Shown here: one piece after another, positions 38,261 through 47,939 of the stretch
Layout: each line of letters opens with the position of its first letter
How positions within the stretch are numbered: the first letter of the stretch is position 1
DNA from: Oscillospiraceae bacterium
GTDB lineage: Bacteria > Bacillota > Clostridia > Oscillospirales > Oscillospiraceae
Assembly (NCBI GenBank): GCA_015067835.1
Contig: SVLS01000001.1
Location: 1 to 64,000 of the forward strand
Direction: 5' to 3'
DNA: 64,000 nucleotides
Made by a program: the position numbers and the translations under genes
Notes under the pieces: model-generated
The model's database searches: none
What the model saw: only the letters and a program-made list of their open reading frames with translations
What the model was told of the DNA's origin: nothing

Positions 38261-39373
38261 GTGAATGTAATGGGTATCATTTTTGCCAACGATGCCACTT
38301 TGGGCGCGTTGACTGACAAAAGAACCATGGCATCCCTCCCCTATGGCGGTCGGTATCGGCTGGTGGACTTCCATCTGAGTAATATGGCCGCCGCTGGTGT
38401 TCGCCATGTAGGCATCATCACCCGGCAGAATTACCAGTCTCTGATGAACCATATCGGTTCCGGTGAAGAGTGGGGTCTGGAGCTGGAGCAGGGCGGTCTG
38501 GAATTTCTGACGCCTTACGCAATGAGCGCAACAGACAGCTACCACGGCAAGCTGGAAGCCATCCACGAGGCGATGGACTTTTTGGAGTACGGTGGCGATG
38601 ATGAATATGTCATCACCTCTGACTCTGCCATTATTTCCAACATTGACCTGCAGGATGTGCTGGCTTCTCACATTGCCAGCGGCAAGGACGTGACTGTGGT
38701 TACCAAGGCCGGCATTGCCAACGGGCAGAAGCAGCTGGACCTGGCGCTGAAGCTGGATGACAAGGGTCAGATTCAAGATGTGGCCGTTGACTATATTGCC
38801 CCTGCCGGCTATCTGGCTTCCATGGATATTTTTGTGATGTCCAAAGCCTATCTTCGCAATACGGTACGGGAGTTTATCTCCCGGAATCTGTTCCACATGG
38901 ACCGGGACTTGATTTTGGGGCAATGGCAAAAAAATGCTATTACCCTGAATGTCTATCAGTTCTCCGGTACAGCATTGTACAACGAATCCCTGACGGAGTA
39001 TTTCCATAACTCCTTCGCCTTGATTGACCCGGATGTACGGCATGATTTGTTTGGCGGCTACCATCCTGTCTTTACCAAGGTGCGCGACCGTGTTCCCAGC
39101 TATTACGGCGAATGCTGCAGCATTGAAAATTCCATTGTGGCCGACGGCTGTGTGCTGGAGGGCGAAGTGGAGAATTCTGTTCTGTTCCGCCAGGTAACCA
39201 TTTGCAAGAATGCCAAGGTGAAAAGCTGCGTCATTATGAACGACACTGTCGTTGGTGAAGGCGCACAGCTGGAATATGTCATTCTTGATAAGGATGTGGT
39301 GGTGCATCCCGGTGCAAAGCTGTGCGGCACGCCTCACCATCCGTTGGTTATTAAAAGAGGAGAAATCGTATGA
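38261..39373 (+). CDS. glgD: Glucose-1-phosphate adenylyltransferase subunit GlgD
   Basis: VMGIIFANDATLGALTDKRTMASLPYGGRYRLVDFHLSNM. Confidence 0.95.
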   Translation: MNVMGIIFANDATLGALTDKRTMASLPYGGRYRLVDFHLSNMAAAGVRHVGIITRQNYQSLMNHIGSGEEWGLELEQGGLEFLTPYAMSATDSYHGKLEAIHEAMDFLEYGGDDEYVITSDSAIISNIDLQDVLASHIASGKDVTVVTKAGIANGQKQLDLALKLDDKGQIQDVAVDYIAPAGYLASMDIFVMSKAYLRNTVREFISRNLFHMDRDLILGQWQKNAITLNVYQFSGTALYNESLTEYFHNSFALIDPDVRHDLFGGYHPVFTKVRDRVPSYYGECCSIENSIVADGCVLEGEVENSVLFRQVTICKNAKVKSCVIMNDTVVGEGAQLEYVILDKDVVVHPGAKLCGTPHHPLVIKRGEIV

Positions 39374-40815
39374 AAATAGCCATTATGGCATCCGAAGGTG
39401 CGCCCTACGCCAAATCCGGCGGTCTCGGAGATGTGATGGAGGCTCTGCCCGCCGCCCTTTCCAGAATTGAAGGCAACGAGGTGGTGCTGCTCCTCCCCTA
39501 TTACAAAAAAATTAAGGAAAACCATTCCTATCAGGTGGAGCAGGTGATGCACTTTACCGTGCAGCTGGGCTGGCGTCAGCAATATGCCGGCTTGATGCGT
39601 CTGCGAAATCGGTCGGATGGCGTTACCGTCTATTTCATCGACAACGACTATTATTTCGGCGGCCGTCCCGGCCCGATTTACGGCGATTGCGATGACGGAG
39701 AACGGTTCGCCTTCTTCTCGAAAGCATGCCTGGAGGCTCTTTCCTATCTGGCCTTTATTCCCGATGTGATTCAATGCAATGACTGGCAGACCGCCTTGGT
39801 GCCTGTCTACCTGAAAGCGCAGTATTACTATCTGTTCCCCCGGACTCGCACGATGTTCACCATCCACAATGTGGAGTATCAGGGTTGGGCACAGGGTTAT
39901 TTCTTTGACGATGTGCTGGCTCTGCCCTGGGAATACCGGGGCTGTCTGGATATGCACGGTCAGGTAAATGTGATGAAGGGTGCCATTGAAACTGCAGATA
40001 TGGTAACCACCGTCTCTGAAACCTATGCCCGGGAGCTGATGTATCCTTACTATGCCCACGGGCTGGACGGCGTTCTTTCCAATGCCGCCTGGAAGCTTTG
40101 CGGCATTACCAACGGCATTGACATCAATACCTTTAATCCGGAAACGGATCGCAATCTTCCCACGCACTACAACGCTGATACCTTTGTGGAGGGAAAGTCA
40201 AAATGTAAGGCCGCTTTGCAGGCCGAGGTTGGTCTTTCTATTCAGCCGGACACGCCCCTGCTTGTGATGGTAACTCGCCTGGCCGGTCATAAGGGTTTGG
40301 ATTTGCTGTGCTATATTGCCCGGCGGTTACTGCTGGAGGATGACTGCCAGATTCTCATCCTCGGCACCGGTGAGCCTCATTACGAAAGCTTCTTCCGGGA
40401 GCTGGCCGCAGAATTCCCTGACCGGGTTGCGGCAAAGATCACCTTCAACCTCGGTCTGGCTGCCCGGGTTTATGCCGGAGGCGACATTTATATGATGCCC
40501 TCCCGCTCTGAGCCCTGCGGACTGAGCCAAATGAATGCTATGCGTTACGGCACCGTTCCTGTTGTCCACGCCACCGGCGGCTTGCGGGATACTGTCCCAC
40601 CGGCAGACGAAAATGGTGAAAACGGTCTGGGCTTCACCTTCCAGAGCTACAACGGTGATGACTTCCTGGGCGCAATGAAGCGCTGTCTTTGGCTGTATCA
40701 CCACAATCGGGAGGGCTTCCGCGCCCTTCAGCACCGGGGAATGAGCCAGGACTTCAGCTGGGAAAAGCCTGCCGCAAGGTATATGGAGCTGTTTTGGAAA
40801 ATGTGCAATCAATAA
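39370..40815 (+). CDS. glgA: Glycogen synthase
   Basis: MKIAIMASEGAPYAKSGGLGDVMEALP, NDWQTALVPVYL, PSRSEPCGLSQMNAMRYGTVPVV. Confidence 0.97.
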   Translation: MKIAIMASEGAPYAKSGGLGDVMEALPAALSRIEGNEVVLLLPYYKKIKENHSYQVEQVMHFTVQLGWRQQYAGLMRLRNRSDGVTVYFIDNDYYFGGRPGPIYGDCDDGERFAFFSKACLEALSYLAFIPDVIQCNDWQTALVPVYLKAQYYYLFPRTRTMFTIHNVEYQGWAQGYFFDDVLALPWEYRGCLDMHGQVNVMKGAIETADMVTTVSETYARELMYPYYAHGLDGVLSNAAWKLCGITNGIDINTFNPETDRNLPTHYNADTFVEGKSKCKAALQAEVGLSIQPDTPLLVMVTRLAGHKGLDLLCYIARRLLLEDDCQILILGTGEPHYESFFRELAAEFPDRVAAKITFNLGLAARVYAGGDIYMMPSRSEPCGLSQMNAMRYGTVPVVHATGGLRDTVPPADENGENGLGFTFQSYNGDDFLGAMKRCLWLYHHNREGFRALQHRGMSQDFSWEKPAARYMELFWKMCNQ

Positions 40816-40820
40816 AAAGT

Positions 40821-40850
40821 GTGCGTACCGGACGGTACGCACGTTTTTTA
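40821..40850. terminator. Terminator downstream of glgA
   Basis: GTGCGTACC...GGTACGCAC followed by T7. Confidence 0.75.
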
Positions 40851-41075
40851 TATGGGAGTGAAAATAAATTTCTGGGTCAGTCCGTCACAATCAGCATAAA
40901 CCGTTACGCCGCCATCGTCCTTTTTATCCACCGTCAGCTTCACTTCCTTGCCTTTCAGTCTTTGCCGCACACAGTCTTCCGGGTTATCCGTCTCCACTTC
41001 CTCGAAAAAGATATCCCGCATTTGATTATTGGGACAGAGATTTTGAATTTCCTGCACCAGCTCATATTCTGCCAT
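40848..41075 (-). CDS. Small conserved hypothetical protein
   Basis: MAEYELVQEIQNLCPNNQMRDIFFEEVETDNPEDCVRQ; start trimmed to the SD-preceded ATG. Confidence 0.6.
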   Translation of the reverse strand: MAEYELVQEIQNLCPNNQMRDIFFEEVETDNPEDCVRQRLKGKEVKLTVDKKDDGGVTVYADCDGLTQKFIFTPI

Positions 41076-41185
41076 AAAATCGCCTCCCTTTCGGATACTA
41101 TTAAAAAATATAAACATTTGAAGATTGGTTTACTTTTCTTTTGTTTCGTGATACAATGAGGCAAACTGAGGTTGGAGTGAAGTCT

Positions 41186-42340
41186 ATGAATTTCGACCAT
41201 ACTTATTTAAAAATTGACTTGGATATTATTTCCCGGAATTTTGAAAACATTCGAAATAAGGCAAATGTGCCGGTAATGGCAGTGATCAAGGCGGATGCCT
41301 ATGGTCACGGCGCTGTGGCAATTGCACGGCTGCTGCAGGGCAAATGTGCCTTTTTCGGTGTCTCGTCTACGTCAGAAGCTTTGGAATTGCGCCAAGCTGG
41401 CATCTGCGCACCTATTTTGATACTGGGACGAACCGCAGTCTGCGCGTTCCCCCAAGCCATTGCGGCAGACATCCGCCCCACAATTTTCAGCTACGAGGAC
41501 GCGGTCGCCTTGTCCGAAGCAGCTGTAAAGCTGGAAAAAACCGCACAGTTCCACTTTGCCGTGGACACCGGTATGGGACGCATCGGCTTCCCTCCTACGG
41601 AGGAAGCAGCCGACCTGTGTGCCCAAATTGCCCGCCTGCCGGGTCTGATGCCCGAAGGTCTTTTCAGCCATTTTGCCACAGCGGATTGCCAGGATCTGAG
41701 CCACTGCCGGGCACAAATTGCATTATTTGACGCTTTCGACCGGATGCTGAAGCAGCGGGGCCTTTCTGTTCCTTTGCGGCATTTGGATAATTCCGCCGGT
41801 CTGATGAACTTTGCGCATCACTATGAGATGGTGCGTGCCGGCATCGTCACCTACGGAATGTATCCCAGCGACGAAGTGGATGAAAATCTTCTTTCCATCG
41901 CCCCTGCACTGCAATGGGTCAGCCATATTTCCCACCTGAAGCAGCTTCCCGCCGGCTGTCCCATCAGCTATGGTGGCACCTTTGTCACCACGAAGCCTAC
42001 TACCGTTGCAACCATTCCCGTTGGCTATGCCGATGGCTATCGCCGCAATCTGAGTAATCGCTTCTATGTGCTGATTCGTGGGCAAAAAGCCCCGATTCTG
42101 GGCAGAATCTGTATGGATCAGATGATGGTGGATGTCACCCACATCCCGGATGTTCAGCTTCAGGATGCTGTAACACTGATTGGTACGGACGGTCAGGAAA
42201 CCATCACAATGGAATGTATTGCCGCAGCCGCGGACAGCTTTAACTATGAATTTTCCTGCGGCATCAGCCGTCGTGTGCCCCGATATTACTACCAAAACGG
42301 CAAACAGCTCAGCGCTGTTCATTATCTGCTGGATGTCTGA
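41186..42340 (+). CDS. alr: Alanine racemase
   Basis: VMAVIKADAYGHGAVAIARLL, VDTGMGRIGF, RICMDQMMVDVT. Confidence 0.95.
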   Translation: MNFDHTYLKIDLDIISRNFENIRNKANVPVMAVIKADAYGHGAVAIARLLQGKCAFFGVSSTSEALELRQAGICAPILILGRTAVCAFPQAIAADIRPTIFSYEDAVALSEAAVKLEKTAQFHFAVDTGMGRIGFPPTEEAADLCAQIARLPGLMPEGLFSHFATADCQDLSHCRAQIALFDAFDRMLKQRGLSVPLRHLDNSAGLMNFAHHYEMVRAGIVTYGMYPSDEVDENLLSIAPALQWVSHISHLKQLPAGCPISYGGTFVTTKPTTVATIPVGYADGYRRNLSNRFYVLIRGQKAPILGRICMDQMMVDVTHIPDVQLQDAVTLIGTDGQETITMECIAAAADSFNYEFSCGISRRVPRYYYQNGKQLSAVHYLLDV

Positions 42341-42350
42341 AAGATTGCAA

Positions 42351-42385
42351 AAAGCACCTGTTGCGAGGCAACAGGTGCTTTCTTT
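42351..42385. terminator. Terminator between convergent alr and galT
   Basis: AAAGCACCTGTTGCgagGCAACAGGTGCTTT. Confidence 0.8.
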
Positions 42386-43877
42386 ATTCATTAACTGCCG
42401 CCACGAACCGCAGAAAAGCGTCTCTTCCCTGCCCGTCATTTTTGTAAACACCGGCATCCTCCAGTACGGAAGCAAAGACCTTTCCTGTTTCCTGAAGAAG
42501 AATCGGCAGTGCATTCTCCTTGGTAAAGGTGTACTGCTTTTTCAGCTCCTCCACCCAAGGTGCGTGCTTGCACAAAAGCTCATCCGATGCAATGTCCTGC
42601 CCCGCCACAATGGCTTCTGCCAATGCGCTTAGTTCTCCCTTCAGCCGACTGGGAAGCACCGCCAGACCCATTACCTCTATCAAGCCAATGTTTTCCTTTT
42701 TGATGTGATGCTTGTCTGCGTGGGGATGGAAAACACCCAAAGGATGCTCCTGCGTTGTGATGTTGCAGCGCAGCACCAAATCCAGCTCATAATTCTCCCC
42801 TCTGCGCCGGGCAATGGGGGTAATGGTATTGTGGGGTTCTTCCTGAGAAAACGCCACCACGCCCACGGATTCATCCGAATAATGGCGCCAGACAGACAAA
42901 ATCTTCTCTGCCAGCTCCGCAATCATTTCCGGGTCTTTTCCGTTCAGGCGAAGCACGCTCATCGGCCACTTCACAATGCCTGCACAAACCCCCTCATAGC
43001 CCTTGAAGGTCACTTCCCGTTCTACCGGCGCTACTTCCATCGCAAAGGTATAGTGACCGCCCTGGAAATGCTCGTGGCTCAGGATGGAGCCGCCCACGAT
43101 GGGCAAATCCGCATTGGAGCCAACGGTATAATGGGGAAACTGCTTCACGAAATCCAACAGCTTGTCAAAAGCGGAGCGGTCGATTTTCATCGGAATATGC
43201 TGCTTGTTAAATACGATACAATGCTCCGGATAGTATACATAGGGTGAGTATTGCAAGCACCACTCCTGCCCGGCCACTTCAATGGGAATAATCCTGTGAT
43301 TCTGCCGGGCCGGATGATTGATACGACCGGCATAGCCCTCATTTTCCACACACAGCTGACATTTGGGATAGCTGCTTTGGGGCGCATTTTTCGCCGCCGC
43401 AATGGCTCTGGGGTCCTTCTCCGGCTTGGAAAGGTTGATGGTAATATCCATCTGCCCGTAAGGGCTGTCGTATTTCCAGCGCATATCCTTGGCGATGCGG
43501 TAACGGCGGATATAATCCGTGTCTCCGCTGAAGCGGTAATACCAATCCGTTGCCGCCGACGGGCTTTGCTGATACTTCTCCTTGAAGATACGGATAACTT
43601 CCCGTGGCATCGGCGTCAATGCGCCCATAATTTTGGTGTCAAATAAATCCCGGGAGGTAATGTCATTCCGGCAAATGCCCTTTTCGCAGGCATAGTCCAG
43701 AATGCCCTTCAGAATTTCCTCCAAATCCTCGCTTTGCGGCTCTTGAGATGGGATATAATCGTCCTTTTGCAGCAGCTCCAGCAGCCGGTTGGTCAGCAGC
43801 TGGTGGTCACAGGGCTCTGCCAGCCCAGTGTTCATGGCATAGGACACCAGAGAATCAATATAGGTTTCAATTTGCAT
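42384..43877 (-). CDS. galT: UDP-glucose--hexose-1-phosphate uridylyltransferase (GalT type 2)
   Basis: YPKCQLCVENEGYAGR, LPIVGGSILSHEHFQGG, NITTQEHPLGVFHPHADKHHIKKENIGLIEVMG. Confidence 0.95.
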   Translation of the reverse strand: MQIETYIDSLVSYAMNTGLAEPCDHQLLTNRLLELLQKDDYIPSQEPQSEDLEEILKGILDYACEKGICRNDITSRDLFDTKIMGALTPMPREVIRIFKEKYQQSPSAATDWYYRFSGDTDYIRRYRIAKDMRWKYDSPYGQMDITINLSKPEKDPRAIAAAKNAPQSSYPKCQLCVENEGYAGRINHPARQNHRIIPIEVAGQEWCLQYSPYVYYPEHCIVFNKQHIPMKIDRSAFDKLLDFVKQFPHYTVGSNADLPIVGGSILSHEHFQGGHYTFAMEVAPVEREVTFKGYEGVCAGIVKWPMSVLRLNGKDPEMIAELAEKILSVWRHYSDESVGVVAFSQEEPHNTITPIARRRGENYELDLVLRCNITTQEHPLGVFHPHADKHHIKKENIGLIEVMGLAVLPSRLKGELSALAEAIVAGQDIASDELLCKHAPWVEELKKQYTFTKENALPILLQETGKVFASVLEDAGVYKNDGQGRDAFLRFVAAVNE

Positions 43878-43879
43878 GC

Positions 43880-45088
43880 TTATTCCCCCATTTCCACGCC
43901 GCCCTGGGGACGGATGGACAAAATATGGCAGGCGCCTTCTCCCAATGCTCCGTCAATTCCCGCGCGGAAAGAATCCAGCATTTCAAAGGGAACAAAGGCT
44001 TGCACCGTTCCGGCGAAGCCACCGCCATGAACACGGTAAGCACCCTTGCCCTGTAAGTAATGTCGGCACAGACCCAGCGCCACTGCCATATCCTGATGAC
44101 GGATATAGCCGGCCGGGATAACATTCTGTAAGTACATATAAGAGGATTCGCCGCTTTCCTTGATGAGTTGCAGGAAAGTGTCAAAATCGCCGCTTCGCAG
44201 CGCATTGACCTGCTGCGTTACCCGCTCATTCTCTTCATATTCGTGGATGCCCCGCATCACGGCCCGGTCGCCACATTTCTCCCGCAGAGCGGGGATCGCA
44301 TCGTAAAAATCCTTTTCCGGCACCTGGGTCAGCACTTCCTTGCCGAAATAGTCACACAGCGATTTAAACTCCTGAGTAACAGCGGCATATTCGTCCGTCA
44401 AATCTGCATGGTCCGCGCCGCTGTCGATGATGCACAGCGCGTGGTTGCAGGCTGCAAAATCAAAGTCAACCTTCTGGATGTCCGGCTTGCCTTTTTCCGC
44501 AAAATCAATGGTCACCATACCACCAACAGCGGAAGCCGTCTGATCCATCAGCCCACAAGGCTTGCCGAAGAATACATTTTCGGCATACTGACCAATCATA
44601 GCAATTTCCGGCTGGCTGACCTTTCCGTCAAAGAACAGATGGTTGATGATGGTTCCCATCAGCACCTCAAAGGCCGCAGAGGAACTCAAGCCCGAGCCAG
44701 GAAGCACCGTAGACTGCACATAGGCGTCAAAGCCCTGCACCGGGCAGCCCAGCTCTACAAACCGTGCCGCCACGCCACGAATCAAGGCTGCTGTGCTGTT
44801 CACCTCAGCTGCAACCGGTGTCAGCATTTCTAAATCCACCTGACACAGGGGATAGCCCTTGGACAGAACCCGAATAACATTGGTGCCGTTGCACTTTACT
44901 GCCGCCTGCGTGTCCAGATTCACCGCACCGGCCAGCACCCGACCACGCTGATGGTCCGTGTGATTGCCGCCGATTTCCGTCCGTCCGGGTGCAGAAAAAT
45001 ATCGCTGTGGTGTGCCGCCAAAGGCGGCTGCAAATCCGGCGTCCAGCTGCTGCTTCTGCGCCGGTGTCATTTTCAAAGTCAAATCCAT
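43880..45088 (-). CDS. galK: Galactokinase
   Basis: PGRTEIGGNHTDHQRGRVLAGAV, VLPGSGLSSSAAFEVLMG, YRVHGGGFAGTVQAFVP. Confidence 0.96.
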   Translation of the reverse strand: MDLTLKMTPAQKQQLDAGFAAAFGGTPQRYFSAPGRTEIGGNHTDHQRGRVLAGAVNLDTQAAVKCNGTNVIRVLSKGYPLCQVDLEMLTPVAAEVNSTAALIRGVAARFVELGCPVQGFDAYVQSTVLPGSGLSSSAAFEVLMGTIINHLFFDGKVSQPEIAMIGQYAENVFFGKPCGLMDQTASAVGGMVTIDFAEKGKPDIQKVDFDFAACNHALCIIDSGADHADLTDEYAAVTQEFKSLCDYFGKEVLTQVPEKDFYDAIPALREKCGDRAVMRGIHEYEENERVTQQVNALRSGDFDTFLQLIKESGESSYMYLQNVIPAGYIRHQDMAVALGLCRHYLQGKGAYRVHGGGFAGTVQAFVPFEMLDSFRAGIDGALGEGACHILSIRPQGGVEMGE

Positions 45089-45158
45089 TGTGGATAACCC
45101 TCCTTGTGTCCTATCTTTTCTTATTATACACATTTTTTGCGAAAAAGGGAATATGCAT

Positions 45159-45947
45159 TTATCGCTGTTTGCAGGCATATTCGTAAGCTTTTTTATAATT
45201 TTCCATTGCCCGATAGCATTGTTCCAGTCTGGGATAGCATTCCCGGGGTCGCAAAGACTCTATTTGGGAGTAATACATTGTCGCCTTTTCATAGTCGCCC
45301 TGCCAAAACGCTACCTCTCCACGCAAAAACTGCCACAGCTCATCCTCCTGATTTTCGCAGGCCTCCAAAAAGGTCAGACACCGCTGCAGCTTGCCCGTTT
45401 TCCATGCCTGCTCCGCCCGTACCAGATTGGGAAAATCATCTGCCGGCAAAGCAACCGGTTCCCGGGAAGCTCTGGCAAGTAAAAGCATCCGCCGCTGCTC
45501 CAGCTCCGGAATACGATAGCAGTCCGGCAAGGCTTCCGCTTCCTTCAACAGCTGGCAGGCGTGGGCAGACCGGCTGCTCTCAATGGCGTTCTTTGCCTTT
45601 TCAAGGAGCAAAAGCTGCTTGAGCAAGTAATACTCCCCATCCAAAAGTGCATCCGGCCCACAATAATGCTCCAAAGCATCCTCCAGCGCTGCAAAATTCC
45701 TTTTCCCATAGGCTTCCCGTGCTTGTGAAATGGCTTCCCCATTGGCAGAAGCCGCTGCTTCTCCCAAAAAGTATCCAATGGGTCGCCCCAGTTTTCCTGC
45801 CAAATAGGTCAGCGTCTCCATAGACGGTCGCGCTGAGCCGTTTTCAATTTGAGATAGCATATTGCGTGTAATGGCATTTTCACACAGCTGGCGTTGAGAC
45901 AGCCCCGCTTCCAGCCTTGCCTGCCGCAATTTTTGCCCCAGTTCCAT
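45159..45947 (-). CDS. XRE family regulator with C-terminal TPR-like region
   Basis: LGQKLRQARLEAGLSQRQLCENAITRNMLSQIENGSARPSMETLTYLA HTH; helical repeats after it. Confidence 0.88.
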   Translation of the reverse strand: MELGQKLRQARLEAGLSQRQLCENAITRNMLSQIENGSARPSMETLTYLAGKLGRPIGYFLGEAAASANGEAISQAREAYGKRNFAALEDALEHYCGPDALLDGEYYLLKQLLLLEKAKNAIESSRSAHACQLLKEAEALPDCYRIPELEQRRMLLLARASREPVALPADDFPNLVRAEQAWKTGKLQRCLTFLEACENQEDELWQFLRGEVAFWQGDYEKATMYYSQIESLRPRECYPRLEQCYRAMENYKKAYEYACKQR

Positions 45948-46088
45948 AAACTCACTCCCGGGTAATTATAATTTACCCCTATTCTAGCACATTTTTATAA
46001 ATATTTCTACTGTTGCAAAAATTTCATTTGCCTTTTTTGCCTTTTTGGTTTAACATAGAAGAAATATTACTTTGAAAGGAGGCATAGT

Positions 46089-47051
46089 ATGCTTCTTGAT
46101 CGTCACAAGCTGCGAGAAGAGGCCCACAGAAGCTTATCCAATGCGCCACACGCCCGGCGTGTTGTGTTAATTCATACCGGCGCAATCCTGTTGTTTTCTC
46201 TGCTGCTGATGCTGGCGGATTACTTGCTGGACAGGCAAATCAGCACCACCGGCGGCTTGCGCGGTATGGATAACCGCGCCATTCTGTGTACAATCCAAAT
46301 GATGCTCCGGCTGATTCAGTTGATTCTGCTCCCCTTCTGGCAAATCGGCTATATCTACTATGCCTTGCAGGTTGCCAAAGGTGACTCCACCGGAGCAGGC
46401 GACTTGATGGAGGGCTTCCGCCGGTTCGCGCCCGTATTGCGGTTAAAGCTGTTATTGACGGCAATTTCCCTTGCAGCAATGCTAATCAGTGCCTATGCCA
46501 GCTGCTTCGTATTCCTGATGTCTCCCCTGGCAAAGCCACTGCTGGAATTTTTGGAGGCTGTTCCCGGTGATACCATAGATGAAGCCGTGATTATGGAGGC
46601 TTTAAAAACTGTCCCAACCCAGAATTTTGTCCCCGCCATTGCATTCTTTGTGATGAGCCTGCTGGCCGGTCTGCTTTTCCTGTTTTATCGCTACCGTATG
46701 GCCGAGATGTGGCTGATGAACCGCCCGGAGGGTGGTGCGTGGGCAGCATTGCGCAACAGCGGCAAGGGAATGAAGGGCAATTTCAAGGCGATATTGAAAA
46801 TCGACCTGAGCTTCTGGTGGTTCTACCTTTTAGAGGTTCTGGTAACAGTCATTGGCTACGGCGATGTGATTCTGGGCGCTTTTGGTATGGAGCTGAGCAC
46901 AGACGCCTTCACCACCTATTTCCTGTTCTTTATGCTCTACCTGCTTTTGCAGCTGGCGCTGTACTGGTGGAAACGCAACGAAGTCGCGGTTACTTATGCC
47001 CACGCCTACTGTGCGCTGTTCCCTCAAGAGGACACCAAATCTCAACAATAA
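46089..47051 (+). CDS. DUF975-like integral membrane protein
   Basis: Multi-TM, 320 aa, arrangement resembling Firmicute DUF975 proteins. Confidence 0.5.
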   Translation: MLLDRHKLREEAHRSLSNAPHARRVVLIHTGAILLFSLLLMLADYLLDRQISTTGGLRGMDNRAILCTIQMMLRLIQLILLPFWQIGYIYYALQVAKGDSTGAGDLMEGFRRFAPVLRLKLLLTAISLAAMLISAYASCFVFLMSPLAKPLLEFLEAVPGDTIDEAVIMEALKTVPTQNFVPAIAFFVMSLLAGLLFLFYRYRMAEMWLMNRPEGGAWAALRNSGKGMKGNFKAILKIDLSFWWFYLLEVLVTVIGYGDVILGAFGMELSTDAFTTYFLFFMLYLLLQLALYWWKRNEVAVTYAHAYCALFPQEDTKSQQ

Positions 47052-47082
47052 AAAATCCGGTGCAGAAGCACCGGATTTTTTG
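47051..47082. terminator. Terminator between convergent genes
   Basis: AAAAATCCGGTGC...GCACCGGATTTTT. Confidence 0.8.
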
Positions 47083-47084
47083 AT

Positions 47085-47858
47085 TTATCCTTCAACAACA
47101 GGTGTGACGGAAGTAATGTGAGGATTCACGCCGTCATACCAATACAGGAAGCCTTCCAAATCAATCTTGTCGCCAACCTTCAGCGCCTCGACTGCCTTGT
47201 AAACTTCGGTATCAGCACCGGTCAGATAGGATTCTACGCAGAAGTTGTAAATCTTATCACCGATGGAAACATTGAAGTACAGGTCGGAGCCGGCTTCACC
47301 GGAACCATCCCAGTTGTACAGGAATGCATACTCAGTGGTATCATCCTTCTTGGTGGAGGGAGCAACGGTTGCACCCTTGAAAGCAGCCTTGATGCCGGCC
47401 TTCTTTACCAGGTCCTCGGAAGCCATCAGGCTGGTTACATCCTCGGGATCAGCAATGAAGGTATCCGCACCCTCAATAAAAGTGAAGGTAGCGCCCTCTG
47501 CCAGCTCGGGCATACCCTTATAGAAGGTCTTATAGCCGGTCATACGAATCTTGGTGCCGGGGATCAGCTTCGCAGCATCCTCCTCGGAGCAAACGACCTT
47601 ATAGCCAAAGTAAGCGCCGTCCTTGTCCTGGGCATAAATGACAATGGAGTTATCCCACCAGCCTTGGGTGGCCTGAACATAACCTTCCACTACTACCTTG
47701 GCTTCGTCTGCAGCAGCGGCGTATTCTGCATAGGTCATAACCTGCTCAGCAGGCTCACTGGGTTTGGTGCTGGGTTCAGTGGGTTTTTGGGTGTCAGCGC
47801 AGGCAGCGATGCCCAGCATCATTACCATTACCAACAACAGAGCAATTACTTTTTTCAT
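47085..47858 (-). CDS. Secreted lipoprotein, hypothetical, two OB-like halves
   Basis: MKKVIALLLVMVMMLGIAACAD lipobox; T/P/S linker; VVVEGYVQA...KVGDKIDLEGFLYWYDGVNPHITSVTPV. Confidence 0.7.
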   Translation of the reverse strand: MKKVIALLLVMVMMLGIAACADTQKPTEPSTKPSEPAEQVMTYAEYAAAADEAKVVVEGYVQATQGWWDNSIVIYAQDKDGAYFGYKVVCSEEDAAKLIPGTKIRMTGYKTFYKGMPELAEGATFTFIEGADTFIADPEDVTSLMASEDLVKKAGIKAAFKGATVAPSTKKDDTTEYAFLYNWDGSGEAGSDLYFNVSIGDKIYNFCVESYLTGADTEVYKAVEALKVGDKIDLEGFLYWYDGVNPHITSVTPVVEG

Positions 47859-47939
47859 TTCAAAGACTCCTTTTCATAGTGTTGCAATATGCGCAATGTC
47901 ATTATACTACAAATATTTTAGAAATCAATCGGTATGAAA

